Positions 43,420-52,479 are shown, counted from the first letter of the stretch. The stretch: DNA of 64,000 bases from CAISKJ01 sp046351555 (GCA_046351555.1 JAXLYI010000019.1:161123-225122), one strand, 5' to 3'. Numbers and translations are program-made. Notes: generated by a model not told the origin, from the letters alone.

Positions 43420-45056
43420 TCAGGTGCCGCCGAGCGTTCGAAGGAGCGCCGCGGTCCAGGGTGAGGCGGGGTCGATCGCGGCGGCGCGGCGCACGAGCGC
43501 GCCGGCCTCGCGGCGGTCATCACTGCGCGCGGCGCGTGCGCGGAGCGTGGCGGGCGCGTCGGGCGCGCCGCCGACCGCGCGGGCGAGGGCCGCGGCCGCG
43601 TCGCGGGGCTCGCACGCGGCCCGGTGCGCGCCGCAGACGAGCACCACCCAGGCGTCGGCGAGCGCGTCTTCGTGGGCGTCGCCGGCGCGCGCGCGGAGGT
43701 CGTCGAGCGCCGCGCCGGGCGCCTCGGTGAAGGCCGCGAGCGCCGCGCGCCGGTGCCGCCCCCAGGCCGTCTCCGCGCCCGCGAGCGCCGCGCGCCCTCG
43801 GCCACCGCGCCGCGCGCCGCGAGCGCCCGCGCCCGCGCCGCCCGCAGCCGGTCGCGCGCGCCCCGCGCGTCGGGCGCCGTGAGCGACGTCACCGCGGCCG
43901 CGAGCAGCCGGTCGGCCAGCGCGTGCTCGCCGGCGCGGGCGAGCGCCTCGGCCACCGCGACGCGCGCGAGCGCCCACTGCCCGCCGGGCGCCGCGACGGC
44001 CTCGCCGGGCACGTGCGCGCGCGCTTCGAAAGCACCCGACAATGGGTCGCGCCGGAGCTCGACGAGGGGCCCCGCGGGGGCGTCCATGGCGAGTCCGGCG
44101 AGCGCGTCGGCCGCGCCCGCGGTGTCGCCGAGGCGAAGGCGCGCGTGGCCGAGCACGCGGCGGGCGAGGGGGTCGTCGGACGACGCGGCGAGGGCGGCTG
44201 CTGCCTCCTCCGCCGCGAGATCGGCGCGGCCCGCGAGGAGCCACAGGCGCGCGTGCTCGGCCGGGCGCACGGCGTCGGCCCCGTCGCCCACGCGGAGCCC
44301 GGCGACCAGCGGCGCGGCGTCGGCGGGGCGGCCGTCGAGCGCGCGCGCCTCGATCACGCGGATGCGGTCGGCCACGCGGCGCGCGTCGAGCGTCACCACG
44401 GGGGACAGGGCCGCGTCGACCCGCGCCCCCGCGCCGCGCTCGGCGGGCTCGGCGGCGAGCGCGCGTCGGCGCGCGGCGGCGCTCCGGCGGAAGATCCCCG
44501 CCGGGTCGAGCGCCATCGCCCGCGCCGCGAGCGAGCGGTCACCCTCGCGCGCCTCGGGGGCGCCGGCGCGCGCCGCCGCGATGGCTTGCGCGTCGCCGCC
44601 GGCCACCTCCGCCGCGGCCGCGCGCACGTCGGGGTCGTCGGGGTCGAGCGCGAGGGCGCGCCGCGCGGCGTCCATCGCGCCCGCGGGGTCGTTCGCGCGG
44701 GCGCGCGCTTCGGCGAGGGCGAGCCAGGCCGCGGAGAGCTCCGGGCTCGCCTCGGTGAGGGCCGCGGCGGTCTCGCGCGCGGCGTCGACGTCGCCGGCCG
44801 CGAGCAGCACCTCGACCCGGCGCGCGGTGAGGTAGCCGTCGGTCGGGTCGGCGACGGCGGCGAGCTCGAGTTGACGGAGCGCCTGCGCGTGGTCGCCGCG
44901 GGCGGTGGCCACCTCGGCGCGGAGGTAGGCCTCGTAGGCCGTCGGCGACGCGAACCCCCGCAGCCGCGGCGCCCCGCCGACGCGCTCGCGCAGCGCGGCG
45001 GCGGGCGCGGCGGCGCACCCGAGGGCGAGGGCGAGGGCGAGGGAGGCGCGGCGCAT
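43420..45056 (-). CDS. TPR lipoprotein or secreted protein, apparently frameshifted
   Basis: A signal sequence (MRRASLALALALGCAAAPAAA) starts at ATG 45056. It could be a lipobox (LALGC). Tetratricopeptide-like helices follow (AYEAYLRAEVATARGDHAQALRQLELAAVADP, AWLALAEARARANDPAGAMDAARRALALDPDDPDV). Near 43800 the first frame turns into Arg/Pro/Ser-rich nonsense. The next frame carries on with well-formed helices (ETAWGRHRRAALAAFTEAPG, LADAWVVLVCGAHRAA, RRAAAIDPASPWTAALLRTLGGT) and stops at 43420. So the true protein is about 545 residues with one indel near 43790-43810. It probably scaffolds envelope complexes. It is divergent from the DUF1232 gene. Confidence 0.65.
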
Positions 45057-45206
45057 CGCGGGCGCTTCCTACCACGGCGGGGGGCGTCGGCGGCGGCGCT
45101 TCGCGGTCGCGCTGTACCTTTGGGGGCGGGTTCCGTTACGATCCCGCGCCCCTCACGGGACGCAGCGAGACAACTTTCCTCACAGCGCGAGGAGCGGAGA
45201 GCGACG

Positions 45207-45743
45207 ATGACGACGGACGTAGACGCACGGTGCCTCGAGACCTTCCCCGAGTGGCTGCGCACGCTGGGCGCCGACGCCTCGGCGCTGGCCGACGCCCTCG
45301 GCGCGGAGGGCGCGACGGACGACGCGCGGCGCATCCTCGCCGGCGCGCTCAACTACCTGTTCAAGTCGGTCGACCTCATCCCCGACGGGATCGACGACAT
45401 CGGCTACCTCGACGACGCCTTCGTGCTCCGCCTCGCCGCCGCGCAGGCCGCCGCCGCGGGCGTCGCCGACGGGCCGGTGGCCGCGCTGGCCGCGGAGGCC
45501 GCGCTGGTGAAGGACTTCCTCGGCGCCGAGCACGGCCGGCTCGACCGCTACGTCACGGGGCTGCGCAAGGGCGCCGCGCGCGGGCGCTCGGTCGACGCGA
45601 TCGTCGCCGACGCGGCCGTGCGGCGCGAGCTGACCGAGGACGTCGCGGGCTTCGCGCGGGGCTACGCGGCGCCGTCGTTCGCCCGCGAGCCGCGGACGCT
45701 CATCAAGCTGCGCGCCTTCTTCGACGCCCGCCTCCCGCGTTGA
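45207..45743 (+). CDS. DUF1232 (YkvA-like) protein
   Basis: 178 residues from ATG 45207, preceded by GGAG-containing sequence. The core of the family is seen in ILAGALNYLFKSVDLIPDGIDDIGYLDDAFVLRLA (about 48-85, quoted here as the segments LNYLFKSVDLIPDGI and IGYLDDAFVL). The remainder is helical and charged. DUF1232 proteins are small and often membrane-associated; their role is unknown. It stands alone between a divergent TPR gene and the Fe-S protein gene 82 bases downstream. Confidence 0.8.
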   Translation: MTTDVDARCLETFPEWLRTLGADASALADALGAEGATDDARRILAGALNYLFKSVDLIPDGIDDIGYLDDAFVLRLAAAQAAAAGVADGPVAALAAEAALVKDFLGAEHGRLDRYVTGLRKGAARGRSVDAIVADAAVRRELTEDVAGFARGYAAPSFAREPRTLIKLRAFFDARLPR

Positions 45744-45825
45744 CCCTCCACCCCGACGACCCCATGAAGCGCCGGGGGGCCCCGACGACGGCGCCCCGCC
45801 ACCCCCGACGCACCGCCGAGACCCG

Positions 45826-48231
45826 ATGAAACCGATCGCGATGACCCTCCTGCTCCTGGCCGCGCACGCCGCGTTCGCGTGGACCGCGCTCCGCCGCCTG
45901 AAGCTCCTGCGCACCGGCGCCCCGGACGACCGCCTCGACCACCTGCTCGACCGGCTCACCACCGCCCCCGGCGAGAAGCCCCCGAGCGCCTTCGGGCGCG
46001 GCCTCCTCGGGCTCGCGGCGCTCCTCGCCGTCACGGCGCCGATCGCGGCCGGCGCGGGCCTCGCGGGCGCGGCGGCGGCGTACCCCGTGGCGGGTGCGTC
46101 GGCCGCGCTGGCCGGCGCGCTGCTGCTCTTCTGGGCGCTCCGGATGCAGATCAAGATGCCGAAGTACCCCCTCGCGGGCGCCGCCCACTTCGGGATCTTC
46201 CTCGGCTTCGCGGTGCTGCTCCTCCGCACGATCGTGCTGGTCGGCCGGGCCTACGTGGGCGAGGACTTCAGCGCCTGGGTGCTCGACCCGTGGTCGTCGA
46301 ACGCGACCGTCTCGCTCGCGGGCCGCGGGTACAACCACCTGAAGGACGTCGTGGTGATCACGGTGCTCTTCGGGGTGGGCACCTTCATCCGCTTCCGCCT
46401 CGTCGACAAGGTGAAGCGCCTCGCGTACGGGTGGCACGCCTGGGTGGTGCTCGGGGTCATCGCCACGATGATGATCTCCGACGTGCTCTACGACGCGGGC
46501 CACCTGCTCTCGCTCGCGCTGCGCGGGCCGGGCGAGGGGCACGCGAGCTTCTCCTGGGACCCGGCCGCCCCGCTCGCGTCGCTCGGCGCGCTCGGGTGGG
46601 CCTCGGGCGACGTGCTCGGGAGCCTCGTCGCGCGCGGGCTCGGGACGTTCATCACCGACCCCGACACGGCCCACGCGGTGGGGCAGGCGGGCTACTGGAC
46701 GCACGTCTTCCTGGTGTTCGCCTTCCTCAACTACCTGCCGTACGGGAAGCACTTCCACGTCATCACGTCGCTCCCCAACGTGGTGACGCGCTCGCTCGAC
46801 CCGCCGGGGCGCCTGCGCCCGATGGCGAAGTCGGCCGACGCGCTGATGGAGGACATGGGCAAGGCGATGGAGCTCGCCGACGCCTCCGCCGCCCCCATCG
46901 GCGCCGCGCGGATGAACCACTTCTCCTGGAAGTCGATGCTCGACTTCTACACGTGTACCGAGTGCGGGCGCTGCTCGGACAACTGCCCCGCGCACCGCAC
47001 GGGCAAGCTGCTCTCGCCAAAACACCTCACCATCGACCTGCGCGACCACCTCTACGGCCTGCAGGACGCCGTGGCCAACGGCGCCGACGCCGCGCCCGCG
47101 CCGAAGCCCGAGGGCGCGACCGAAGGCGACGCCGCCGCGCCCACCGCGCCCGCGGGGCCCTTCACGGTCAACCTCGTGCCCGACGTGATCCACCCCGACG
47201 TGATCTGGGCCTGCACCACCTGCCGCGCGTGCGAGGAGCAGTGCCCGGTGATGATCACCTACGTCGACAAGATCGTCGACATGCGGCGCAACCTCGTGAT
47301 GCTCCGCGGGGAGTTCCCGGCGGAGCTGCAGAAGACCTTCACCGCCCTCGAGACCAACGGCAACCCCTGGAACATCACCCGCCAGGACCGCGCCGAGTGG
47401 ACCGCCGGCCTCGACGTCCCGCTGATGGCCGATACGCCCGACGCCGAGGTGCTCTACTGGGTGGGCTGCGCGGCGAGCTACGACGACCGCGCGAAGAAGA
47501 TCGCCCGCGCCACGGTGAAGCTCTTCCAGCAGGCCGGCGTGAAGTTCGCCATCCTCGGGACGGAGGAGACCTGCACCGGCGACCCCGCGCGCCGCGCCGG
47601 CAACGAGCACCTCTACCTCACCCTCGCCGAGCAGAACGTCGCGACCCTCAACAACTACAAGCCCAAGAAGATCGTCACGACCTGCCCGCACTGCTTCAAC
47701 ACCCTGCTCAACGAGTACCCCGACCTCGGCGCCCGCTACGAGGTGGTGCACCACACCGACTACCTCCTCGGCCTCCTTGCCGAGAAGAAGATCGTCCCCA
47801 CGAAGCCCGTCAACGCCAAGGTCGCCTACCACGACTCCTGCTACCTCGGCCGGTACAACAACGTGTACGAGCCGCCGCGGCAGATCCTCCAGCGCATCGC
47901 GGGCGTCGAGCTGGTCGAGGCCGAGTGGAGCCGCGAGAAGGGCCTCTGCTGCGGCGCCGGCGGCGCGCAGATGTGGATGGAGGAGCAGCACGGCACCGAG
48001 CGCGTCAACAAGCGCCGCACGCTCCAGCTCGTCAACACGGGCGCGGGCGTGGTGGCGACGGGCTGCCCCTTCTGCCAGACGATGATCACCGACGGCATCA
48101 AGGGCATGGAGGACGAGCTCAAGCGCCCGGTGGAGCAGCTCGACGTCGCCGAGCTCCTCGAGCGCGCGGTGGAGTTCGCCGCCAGGCCCGCGAAGCCCGA
48201 GGCGACCGAGAGCGCCGCCGCCCCCGCCTGA
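45826..48231 (+). CDS. Membrane Fe-S oxidoreductase with NarI-like and CCG domains (HdrD/EtfD-like)
   Basis: 801 residues. The N-terminal third has about six membrane helices with His residues in a NarI-like b-heme pattern. Then come two 4Fe-4S sites: CTECGRCSDNC (about 379) and CTTCRACEEQCPV (about 465). The last part has two CCG domains (ETCTGDPARRAGN, CPHCFN and CCGAGGAQMW, CPFCQTM) that bind the special cubane of heterodisulfide-reductase-like enzymes. It fits the electron-transfer-flavoprotein:quinone oxidoreductase type (EtfD), feeding electrons from fatty-acid oxidation into the quinone pool. A 21-codon reading frame (45764-45829) overlaps its start as ATGA and could couple translation; its reality is uncertain. 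Confidence 0.85.
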   Translation: MKPIAMTLLLLAAHAAFAWTALRRLKLLRTGAPDDRLDHLLDRLTTAPGEKPPSAFGRGLLGLAALLAVTAPIAAGAGLAGAAAAYPVAGASAALAGALLLFWALRMQIKMPKYPLAGAAHFGIFLGFAVLLLRTIVLVGRAYVGEDFSAWVLDPWSSNATVSLAGRGYNHLKDVVVITVLFGVGTFIRFRLVDKVKRLAYGWHAWVVLGVIATMMISDVLYDAGHLLSLALRGPGEGHASFSWDPAAPLASLGALGWASGDVLGSLVARGLGTFITDPDTAHAVGQAGYWTHVFLVFAFLNYLPYGKHFHVITSLPNVVTRSLDPPGRLRPMAKSADALMEDMGKAMELADASAAPIGAARMNHFSWKSMLDFYTCTECGRCSDNCPAHRTGKLLSPKHLTIDLRDHLYGLQDAVANGADAAPAPKPEGATEGDAAAPTAPAGPFTVNLVPDVIHPDVIWACTTCRACEEQCPVMITYVDKIVDMRRNLVMLRGEFPAELQKTFTALETNGNPWNITRQDRAEWTAGLDVPLMADTPDAEVLYWVGCAASYDDRAKKIARATVKLFQQAGVKFAILGTEETCTGDPARRAGNEHLYLTLAEQNVATLNNYKPKKIVTTCPHCFNTLLNEYPDLGARYEVVHHTDYLLGLLAEKKIVPTKPVNAKVAYHDSCYLGRYNNVYEPPRQILQRIAGVELVEAEWSREKGLCCGAGGAQMWMEEQHGTERVNKRRTLQLVNTGAGVVATGCPFCQTMITDGIKGMEDELKRPVEQLDVAELLERAVEFAARPAKPEATESAAAPA

Positions 48232-48234
48232 GCC

Positions 48235-48573
48235 ATGGGTGAGGCGCCCTCCTACGAGGCGTCGCTGGCCCGCGTCGCGCTGACGCTCGCGGCGCTCTGC
48301 CTGGGCGCCTGGTGGGCGGTGCGCGCCGCACGCCGCGGTCCCCTCCGCGCGAAGGGCGGGCGCGTCGAGGTGCTCGAGCGCGTCCCCCTCGACGCCCGCC
48401 ACGCGCTCTACGTGGTGCGCGTCGCGGGCCGGACGCTGCTCCTCGGCGCGGGCGACGGGGCCCTCTCGACGCTCGCCACGCTCGACGAGCCCGCCGCCAC
48501 CACCCCCGACGCGCCCGTCGCCTCCGACGCGCCCGTCGCCCCCGACGTGACGGCCTCGGAGGGCCGCGCGTGA
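48235..48573 (+). CDS. fliO: FliO-like type III export protein
   Basis: 112 residues. One membrane helix (about 9-29) is followed by a small beta domain with the FliO pattern GGRVEVLERVPLDARHALYVVRVAGRTLLLGAG and an Ala/Pro-rich tail. FliO helps assemble the FliP ring of flagellar-type export machines. Its stop overlaps the GTG of a fliP-like gene, which supports the call. The sequence alone would be too short to be sure. Confidence 0.75.
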   Translation: MGEAPSYEASLARVALTLAALCLGAWWAVRAARRGPLRAKGGRVEVLERVPLDARHALYVVRVAGRTLLLGAGDGALSTLATLDEPAATTPDAPVASDAPVAPDVTASEGRA

Positions 48574-49247
48574 ACGGGCCGGTCTCGCTGCCGCTGGTGC
48601 TCGCGCTGACGCTCGCGGGGGTGCTGCCGGCGCTCGCGCTCCTCGCGACGAGCTTCGTGAAGATCTCGCTGGTGCTCGGCTCGCTGCGGAGCGCCTTCGG
48701 GGCGCCGCAGGTGCCGGGCTCGCTCGCGGTGCTGGGGCTGAGCGCGCTCTTGACCATGCACGTGATGGCGCCGACCGCGGAGCGGGTTCAAGCGCGCGCG
48801 GGGGCGGCCGTCGAGCAGGCGATCGCGCTCGACGCGCTCTCGCCGGCAGGCCGCGAGGCGTGGGTTCGGGCGTGGGACCTGGCGCGCCCGGAGGTGACGC
48901 GCTTCCTGAGGGCCAACGCGCGTCCGGGCGACCGGCGCTTCTTCGTCGAGCTCGCGCGCCAGAGCCGCGCGCGGCAGGGCGCGGCGGCGAGCGCGGTGAC
49001 CGACGACGACCTCGGCGTGCTGCTGCCGGCGTTCGTGCTGTCCGAGCTGACGCGGGCGTTGATGGTGGCGTTCCTGGTGCTCTTGCCCTTCCTGGTGGTC
49101 GACCTGGTGGTGGCCAACGTGCTCGTGGCGACGGGGCTCCAGGGCGTGTCGCAGGCCGCGGTGGCGCTGCCGGCGAAGCTGCTGCTGTTCGTGATGGCCG
49201 ACGGGTGGCGGCTGCTCGCGAGCGCGCTGGTGCTGGCGTACCGGTGA
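48570..49247 (+). CDS. fliP: FliP/SctR type III export-gate protein
   Basis: 225 residues from GTG 48570. The FliP/SctR signature is clear: LPALALLATSFVKISLVLGSLRSAFGAPQVPG at the N-terminus (as the segments TSFVKISLVLGSLR and GAPQVPG), LLTMHVMAP, then LLPAFVLSELTRALMVAFLVLLPFLVVDLVVANVL with the family's FVxSEL and FLVIDxV patterns. There are four membrane helices. It forms the export gate with FliQ and FliR. Those partners are absent downstream, where a tRNA and an integrative element begin, so either they lie elsewhere or the operon was broken. It may belong to the non-flagellar export system known in myxobacteria. It has no secretory signal peptide. Confidence 0.9.
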   Translation: MNGPVSLPLVLALTLAGVLPALALLATSFVKISLVLGSLRSAFGAPQVPGSLAVLGLSALLTMHVMAPTAERVQARAGAAVEQAIALDALSPAGREAWVRAWDLARPEVTRFLRANARPGDRRFFVELARQSRARQGAAASAVTDDDLGVLLPAFVLSELTRALMVAFLVLLPFLVVDLVVANVLVATGLQGVSQAAVALPAKLLLFVMADGWRLLASALVLAYR

Positions 49248-49255
49248 GGTTTTGC

Positions 49256-49284
49256 TTGACGGGTGCGGGGGACGGGGGCAGAGT
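49256..49284 (+). promoter_or_regulatory. Candidate promoter of tRNA-Gly
   Basis: TTGACG (49256-49261), 17 bases, CAGAGT (49279-49284). The predicted start is about 7 bases before the tRNA 5' end. Confidence 0.5.
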
Positions 49285-49297
49285 CCGCAGCCTCACC

Positions 49298-49372
49298 GCG
49301 GGCGTAATTCAGCGGTAGAATGTCAGCTTCCCAAGCTGAACGTCGCCGGTTCGATCCCGGTCGCCCGCTCCA
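49298..49372 (+). tRNA. tRNA-Gly (anticodon CCC)
   Basis: The full cloverleaf is visible. The acceptor stem GCGGGCG pairs perfectly with CGCCCGC. The D-arm contains AGCGGTAGA. The anticodon stem TCAGC/GCTGA encloses TTCCCAA, so the anticodon is CCC. The T-arm is GCCGG/CCGGT-type with TTCGATC. The discriminator T and an encoded CCA follow. It is the attachment site of the integrative element to its right. Confidence 0.95.
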
Positions 49373-50613
49373 TCGGAAATCACAGGGGATTTCGCCGCGG
49401 CGAAGATGCCGGAATCCCGCTCGTGACCTTCGCGTGACCTTGGCGGGGTGGCCCTGGCGGTCTCGGCGGCCGCCCGGTGGAGGTGGTCGGGGCTCAGGTG
49501 GGCGTACCGCTGAGTCACTGTGATGTCGGAGTGCCCGAGGAAGGCGCAGACCTCCTCAATGCGCCACGCACGGCCCCAGGTGCCCATCACGAGGTGGCTC
49601 GCGCAGGTGTGCCGCAGGTCGTGGAAGCGTACCCGGCGGGTGATGCCCGCGAGGGTCCGGTGGCCGGGTTCGACCTCGGTCTTGGTGACGTGCCGGTCGC
49701 GCCACCCGGCGTCGTCGCTCTTCTGGCGGCGGCACCCCGTCACGGTGGGGAACACTAGCCCCTCGTCGCTTTTGGGGCACTCGTCCTTCCAGCGGCGGAG
49801 GGCCTCCAGAGCGGGCGCGAGCAGAGGCACATGACGGACCTTGCCGCTCTTGGTGGGCCCCCGGTGCGAGTAGCGCACGACGAGCTTCGGCGTCGGTCCG
49901 TCGAGGTGCACGTCGGCCCACCGCAGGCCCCACAGCTCGCCCTGACGCAGGCCCGTGTAGATCGCGACCGTGAGGAGCTCCCGTGCCCACCTTGGGATGC
50001 GTTTCGACGTGAGCAGGCGCTCGATCTCCTCGACCGTGAGGTAGGTCCACCCCTCCTCGCTGCTCGGCCGCCTGGGCACGCGCACGTCCTTGGCGGGGTT
50101 GTCGCCGCGCAGGAGCTCCTCGTCGATCGCGTCGGCGAGGCACTTCCGCACGAGGTTCAGCGCGTGGACCACGGACTGCCGCGAGAGCGTTCGGGTGGTG
50201 CGCTTCGGCTTGCCCGCCTTCCACGCGGCGGGGGCGAGCGCCTTCTTGCGCGTGAGGGCCTCGACCCAGTCCTTCACGTCGCGGCGGGTGATGTTGGCGA
50301 GGGGGTAGCTCGCGAAGAGAGCGGTCGCGATGTGGTTCTTCCACGTGCTGCGCTCGGAGGCGATGGCGCGGTGGTGGCCGCTGGTCTCGCGGCGGTCGAG
50401 CCAGCGGTCGCCCCACGTGAGTAGGGTCTGCGCGCCGATGGGCGCAGCTTCAGCTTCGGCGAGCTCGGCGAGGGCGGCGTTGAGCATCCGCTCGGCCTCC
50501 TCGTGCGTGTCGAAGACCTCGCTCTTGCGGGAGCCGTCCGCGAGCGTGAGGCGCACGCGGAAGCGCCCCGAGGGAAGCTGATCGATGGAGCCGGAGCCCG
50601 CTGTGCGCTTCAT
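49309..50613 (-). CDS. Tyrosine recombinase (phage-type integrase)
   Basis: 434 residues. The N-terminal Arm-binding and SAM-like core-binding domains (about 1-180) precede the catalytic domain. Its residues are intact: Arg in TGLRQGEL, His-x-x-Arg in HDLRHT, His in FLGHSDI and Tyr in TQRYAHL. The last residues (GAGDRDRTGDVQLGKLTFYR) are encoded by the complement of the tRNA gene. The protein's end is thus supplied by the attachment site, and excision would change it. The start overlaps the small gene at 50610 by four bases (ATGA). Confidence 0.93.
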   Translation of the reverse strand: MKRTAGSGSIDQLPSGRFRVRLTLADGSRKSEVFDTHEEAERMLNAALAELAEAEAAPIGAQTLLTWGDRWLDRRETSGHHRAIASERSTWKNHIATALFASYPLANITRRDVKDWVEALTRKKALAPAAWKAGKPKRTTRTLSRQSVVHALNLVRKCLADAIDEELLRGDNPAKDVRVPRRPSSEEGWTYLTVEEIERLLTSKRIPRWARELLTVAIYTGLRQGELWGLRWADVHLDGPTPKLVVRYSHRGPTKSGKVRHVPLLAPALEALRRWKDECPKSDEGLVFPTVTGCRRQKSDDAGWRDRHVTKTEVEPGHRTLAGITRRVRFHDLRHTCASHLVMGTWGRAWRIEEVCAFLGHSDITVTQRYAHLSPDHLHRAAAETARATPPRSREGHERDSGIFAAAKSPVISDGAGDRDRTGDVQLGKLTFYR

Positions 50614-50834
50614 CGGGGCACCTTGACTCCCATGCGCTTCAGCATCTGTCGAGCTGCGGCACGATCAGTTTCCGAGGGGGTTTCGCGCGGTTGCGCAGGG
50701 CGACGAACCGGCGTTCGGCGAGGCCCAGCCTTACGCCGAGTCGGCGAGGCAGGCGGTGCAGACTCAGGGAGCTGCAATGCCTCGCAGAATGCGTCGACCG
50801 CAGCATGGAGTGCGGCTCGAAGCAGCGGTGTCAT
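50610..50834 (-). CDS. Small hypothetical protein coupled to integrase
   Basis: 74 residues. The N-terminus is a short amphipathic helix (MTPLLRAALHAAVDAFCEAL), the middle is Pro/Arg-rich, and the C-terminus is a basic helix (TDRAAARQMLKRMGV). Its stop overlaps the integrase start as ATGA, so the two are translated together. In this position one expects an excisionase or directionality factor, but no winged helix is obvious. The GTG/ATG choice is uncertain. Confidence 0.5.
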   Translation of the reverse strand: MTPLLRAALHAAVDAFCEALQLPESAPPASPTRRKAGPRRTPVRRPAQPRETPSETDRAAARQMLKRMGVKVPR

Positions 50835-50992
50835 GACCCGGCCTCAGGACGCGAGGACCTGCATCGCGGCGTCGCCTCGGCATCGAGCGCTACCCCATCA
50901 GGGCGCTCGTTGCTGCCCCGCCGGAGGACCCGAAGCGCGTCGCGGATCGCCTGCCCGTGATGGCGCGCGGCGTCCTCCACAGCGACCTCCAC
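50831..50992 (-). CDS. Possible small protein upstream of the integrase operon
   Basis: If it starts at GTG 50992 this is a 53-residue peptide (VEVAVEDAARHHGQAIRDAL...) whose stop overlaps the next gene by four bases, continuing the coupled chain. A longer in-frame reading to 51301 exists but looks non-coding. There is no known family. The overlap pattern is the only evidence. Confidence 0.35.
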   Translation of the reverse strand: MEVAVEDAARHHGQAIRDALRVLRRGSNERPDGVALDAEATPRCRSSRPEAGS

Positions 50993-51331
50993 AGGGGCGC
51001 GGCGTGACCAGCGGGGGCTACCACCGTGGGCGCGATGAGGAAGCGCATCCAGGCGCCGGCTCGTGCCTACGGAACGATGGTTGAGCGAGGCGCATGAGGC
51101 GCCGCAGTGCGACGGGCCGATTGAGCTGGAGAAGAGACGTTGATCCAATCGAGAGCCAGACACGGGGAACTTCCAGTCCCCTCCACCGAGCCATGACCCA
51201 CGCACGACAGTGGTCGAACGGGGTGGGACGGTGGGGCGGCCCGTGAGGGCTCCCAGTTCTCTCTGCCGCGGTGAGGGAGGAGCACCGCGGAACGAACCCA
51301 CGACGAAACCCAGGGATGATGTGAGCGGTGG
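50993..51331. other. Gene-free stretch
   Basis: About 340 bases with no convincing coding region. A short inverted repeat (GGGAACTT...CAGTCCC) at about 51160 may be a weak hairpin. The stretch separates the integrase chain from the radical SAM gene. Confidence 0.4.
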
Positions 51332-52333
51332 CTAGTCGTCACCTCCCTGCACCACCGGCAGTCGGCGGCGCGACGCGGCGGTCGTCACGGGCGCGGTGGC
51401 CACGCCCAGGCAGTTGCACGATTGGGCGGTCACGCTGAAGGCGCCGTAGAGCGCGGCCTGTACGGGCAGCTCTTCCTTGCAGAGCGACAGCTCGGGGACG
51501 TGCCCCCGCAGGACGGACCAGACGTGCTCGTACATCGCCAGCCGGTTGCGCAGGCGCAGCCGCCCGTCAGGGCCTGCTTCGAGGAGCGCGCGGAGGTCCG
51601 CCGGGGCCCTGCGGTACATCGGGTCGCGCGGCCGCGGGCGCCACGAGCCGCACGTGACCTGCTCGGGGCGCACATCGCGTGCGATCTGCTCTGCGAGGAT
51701 CGCGTAGTGCGACGCCCACCCGGCCACGGGGATCATCGGGTCGAGGCGCAGCCGGATGCGCCAGCCCTTCTCGCGGCACGCGATCGCGTCCTGGAGGCGG
51801 CTCTGGGCGTGCTCGCCGCCCATCTCGTAGAGCGCCGCCACCTCCGGGGTGTTGACGCTCCAGGAGAGAATCACCTGCGGCGTCGGCGCGACGCCGTCGA
51901 GGAATCGGTGCACCTTCCCGCTCTTGGTGAGGAAGATGAGCGTGTGAGACGACTGCGCGCGGAACAGCTCGATGAGGCGCCGGTTGCGCGCGGGGACGAG
52001 GGGCAGGTGCGCCCACCCCCAGGCGTCGGTGACCTCGCCGAGGATCAGGCCCAGGCGCCCCGAACGCGCGAGCCAGTGCGCCACCTCGGCACAAAGGCCG
52101 TCGATGTCGGGGTCGATCTCCGCGCCCCACGGGTGGTTGTAGTCGAAGCGCCGCAGGTAGCAGTACGCGCAGTCGAAGATGCAGCCGAAGCCATCGCGGA
52201 CGTAGTAGAAGCGCGGGCAGTTGTTGTCGCCCTTGCCGCCGGGGAAGTGGCGGATGCGAGGGCCGACGCGGGTCGCCAGCCCAGGGTGGGCGGTGCCAAG
52301 GACGAGGCTGTGGGGCGGGGTAGTGGTCGTCAC
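51332..52333 (-). CDS. SPL-like radical SAM protein
   Basis: 333 residues. The radical SAM cluster motif is CIFDCAYC (C-x3-C-x2-C), in a GFGCIFDCAYCYLRRF context, about residue 51. Following motifs (LGLILGEVTDAWGW, HTLIFLTKSGKVHRFLD, VILSWSVNTPEV, IRLRLDPMIPV) match the spore photoproduct lyase superfamily. That group includes proteins outside spore-formers with unknown or DNA-repair-related roles. A conserved late Cys cluster (SLCKEEL, SCNCLG) could be the H-atom donor or a second cluster. A role in repairing or modifying nucleic acid on the element is a guess. The start is ATG 52333. It is preceded by a large inverted repeat. Confidence 0.75.
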   Translation of the reverse strand: MTTTTPPHSLVLGTAHPGLATRVGPRIRHFPGGKGDNNCPRFYYVRDGFGCIFDCAYCYLRRFDYNHPWGAEIDPDIDGLCAEVAHWLARSGRLGLILGEVTDAWGWAHLPLVPARNRRLIELFRAQSSHTLIFLTKSGKVHRFLDGVAPTPQVILSWSVNTPEVAALYEMGGEHAQSRLQDAIACREKGWRIRLRLDPMIPVAGWASHYAILAEQIARDVRPEQVTCGSWRPRPRDPMYRRAPADLRALLEAGPDGRLRLRNRLAMYEHVWSVLRGHVPELSLCKEELPVQAALYGAFSVTAQSCNCLGVATAPVTTAASRRRLPVVQGGDD

Positions 52334-52439
52334 GGATCTCTCGCTTACCGATGGGACGTGCGATGGCGAACCGAACTGTCGGCCGCTCGTACGTCACGTT
52401 CGCGAGCGAAAGTGGCACCCCACGATGGGGGTCGCGTCG

Positions 52440-52479
52440 TAACCGGACGGGCCCACCTATACCCGGCCCCGTCCGGTTA
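52440..52479. promoter_or_regulatory. Inverted repeat TAACCGGACGGG upstream of the SPL-like gene
   Basis: The arms TAACCGGACGGG (52440-52451) and CCCGTCCGGTTA (52468-52479) are perfect complements with a 16-base spacer. They lie about 107 bases before the ATG of the SPL-like gene. No T-run follows, so an operator is more likely than a terminator. The same motif TTAACCGGACG recurs at 54208. Confidence 0.5.
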
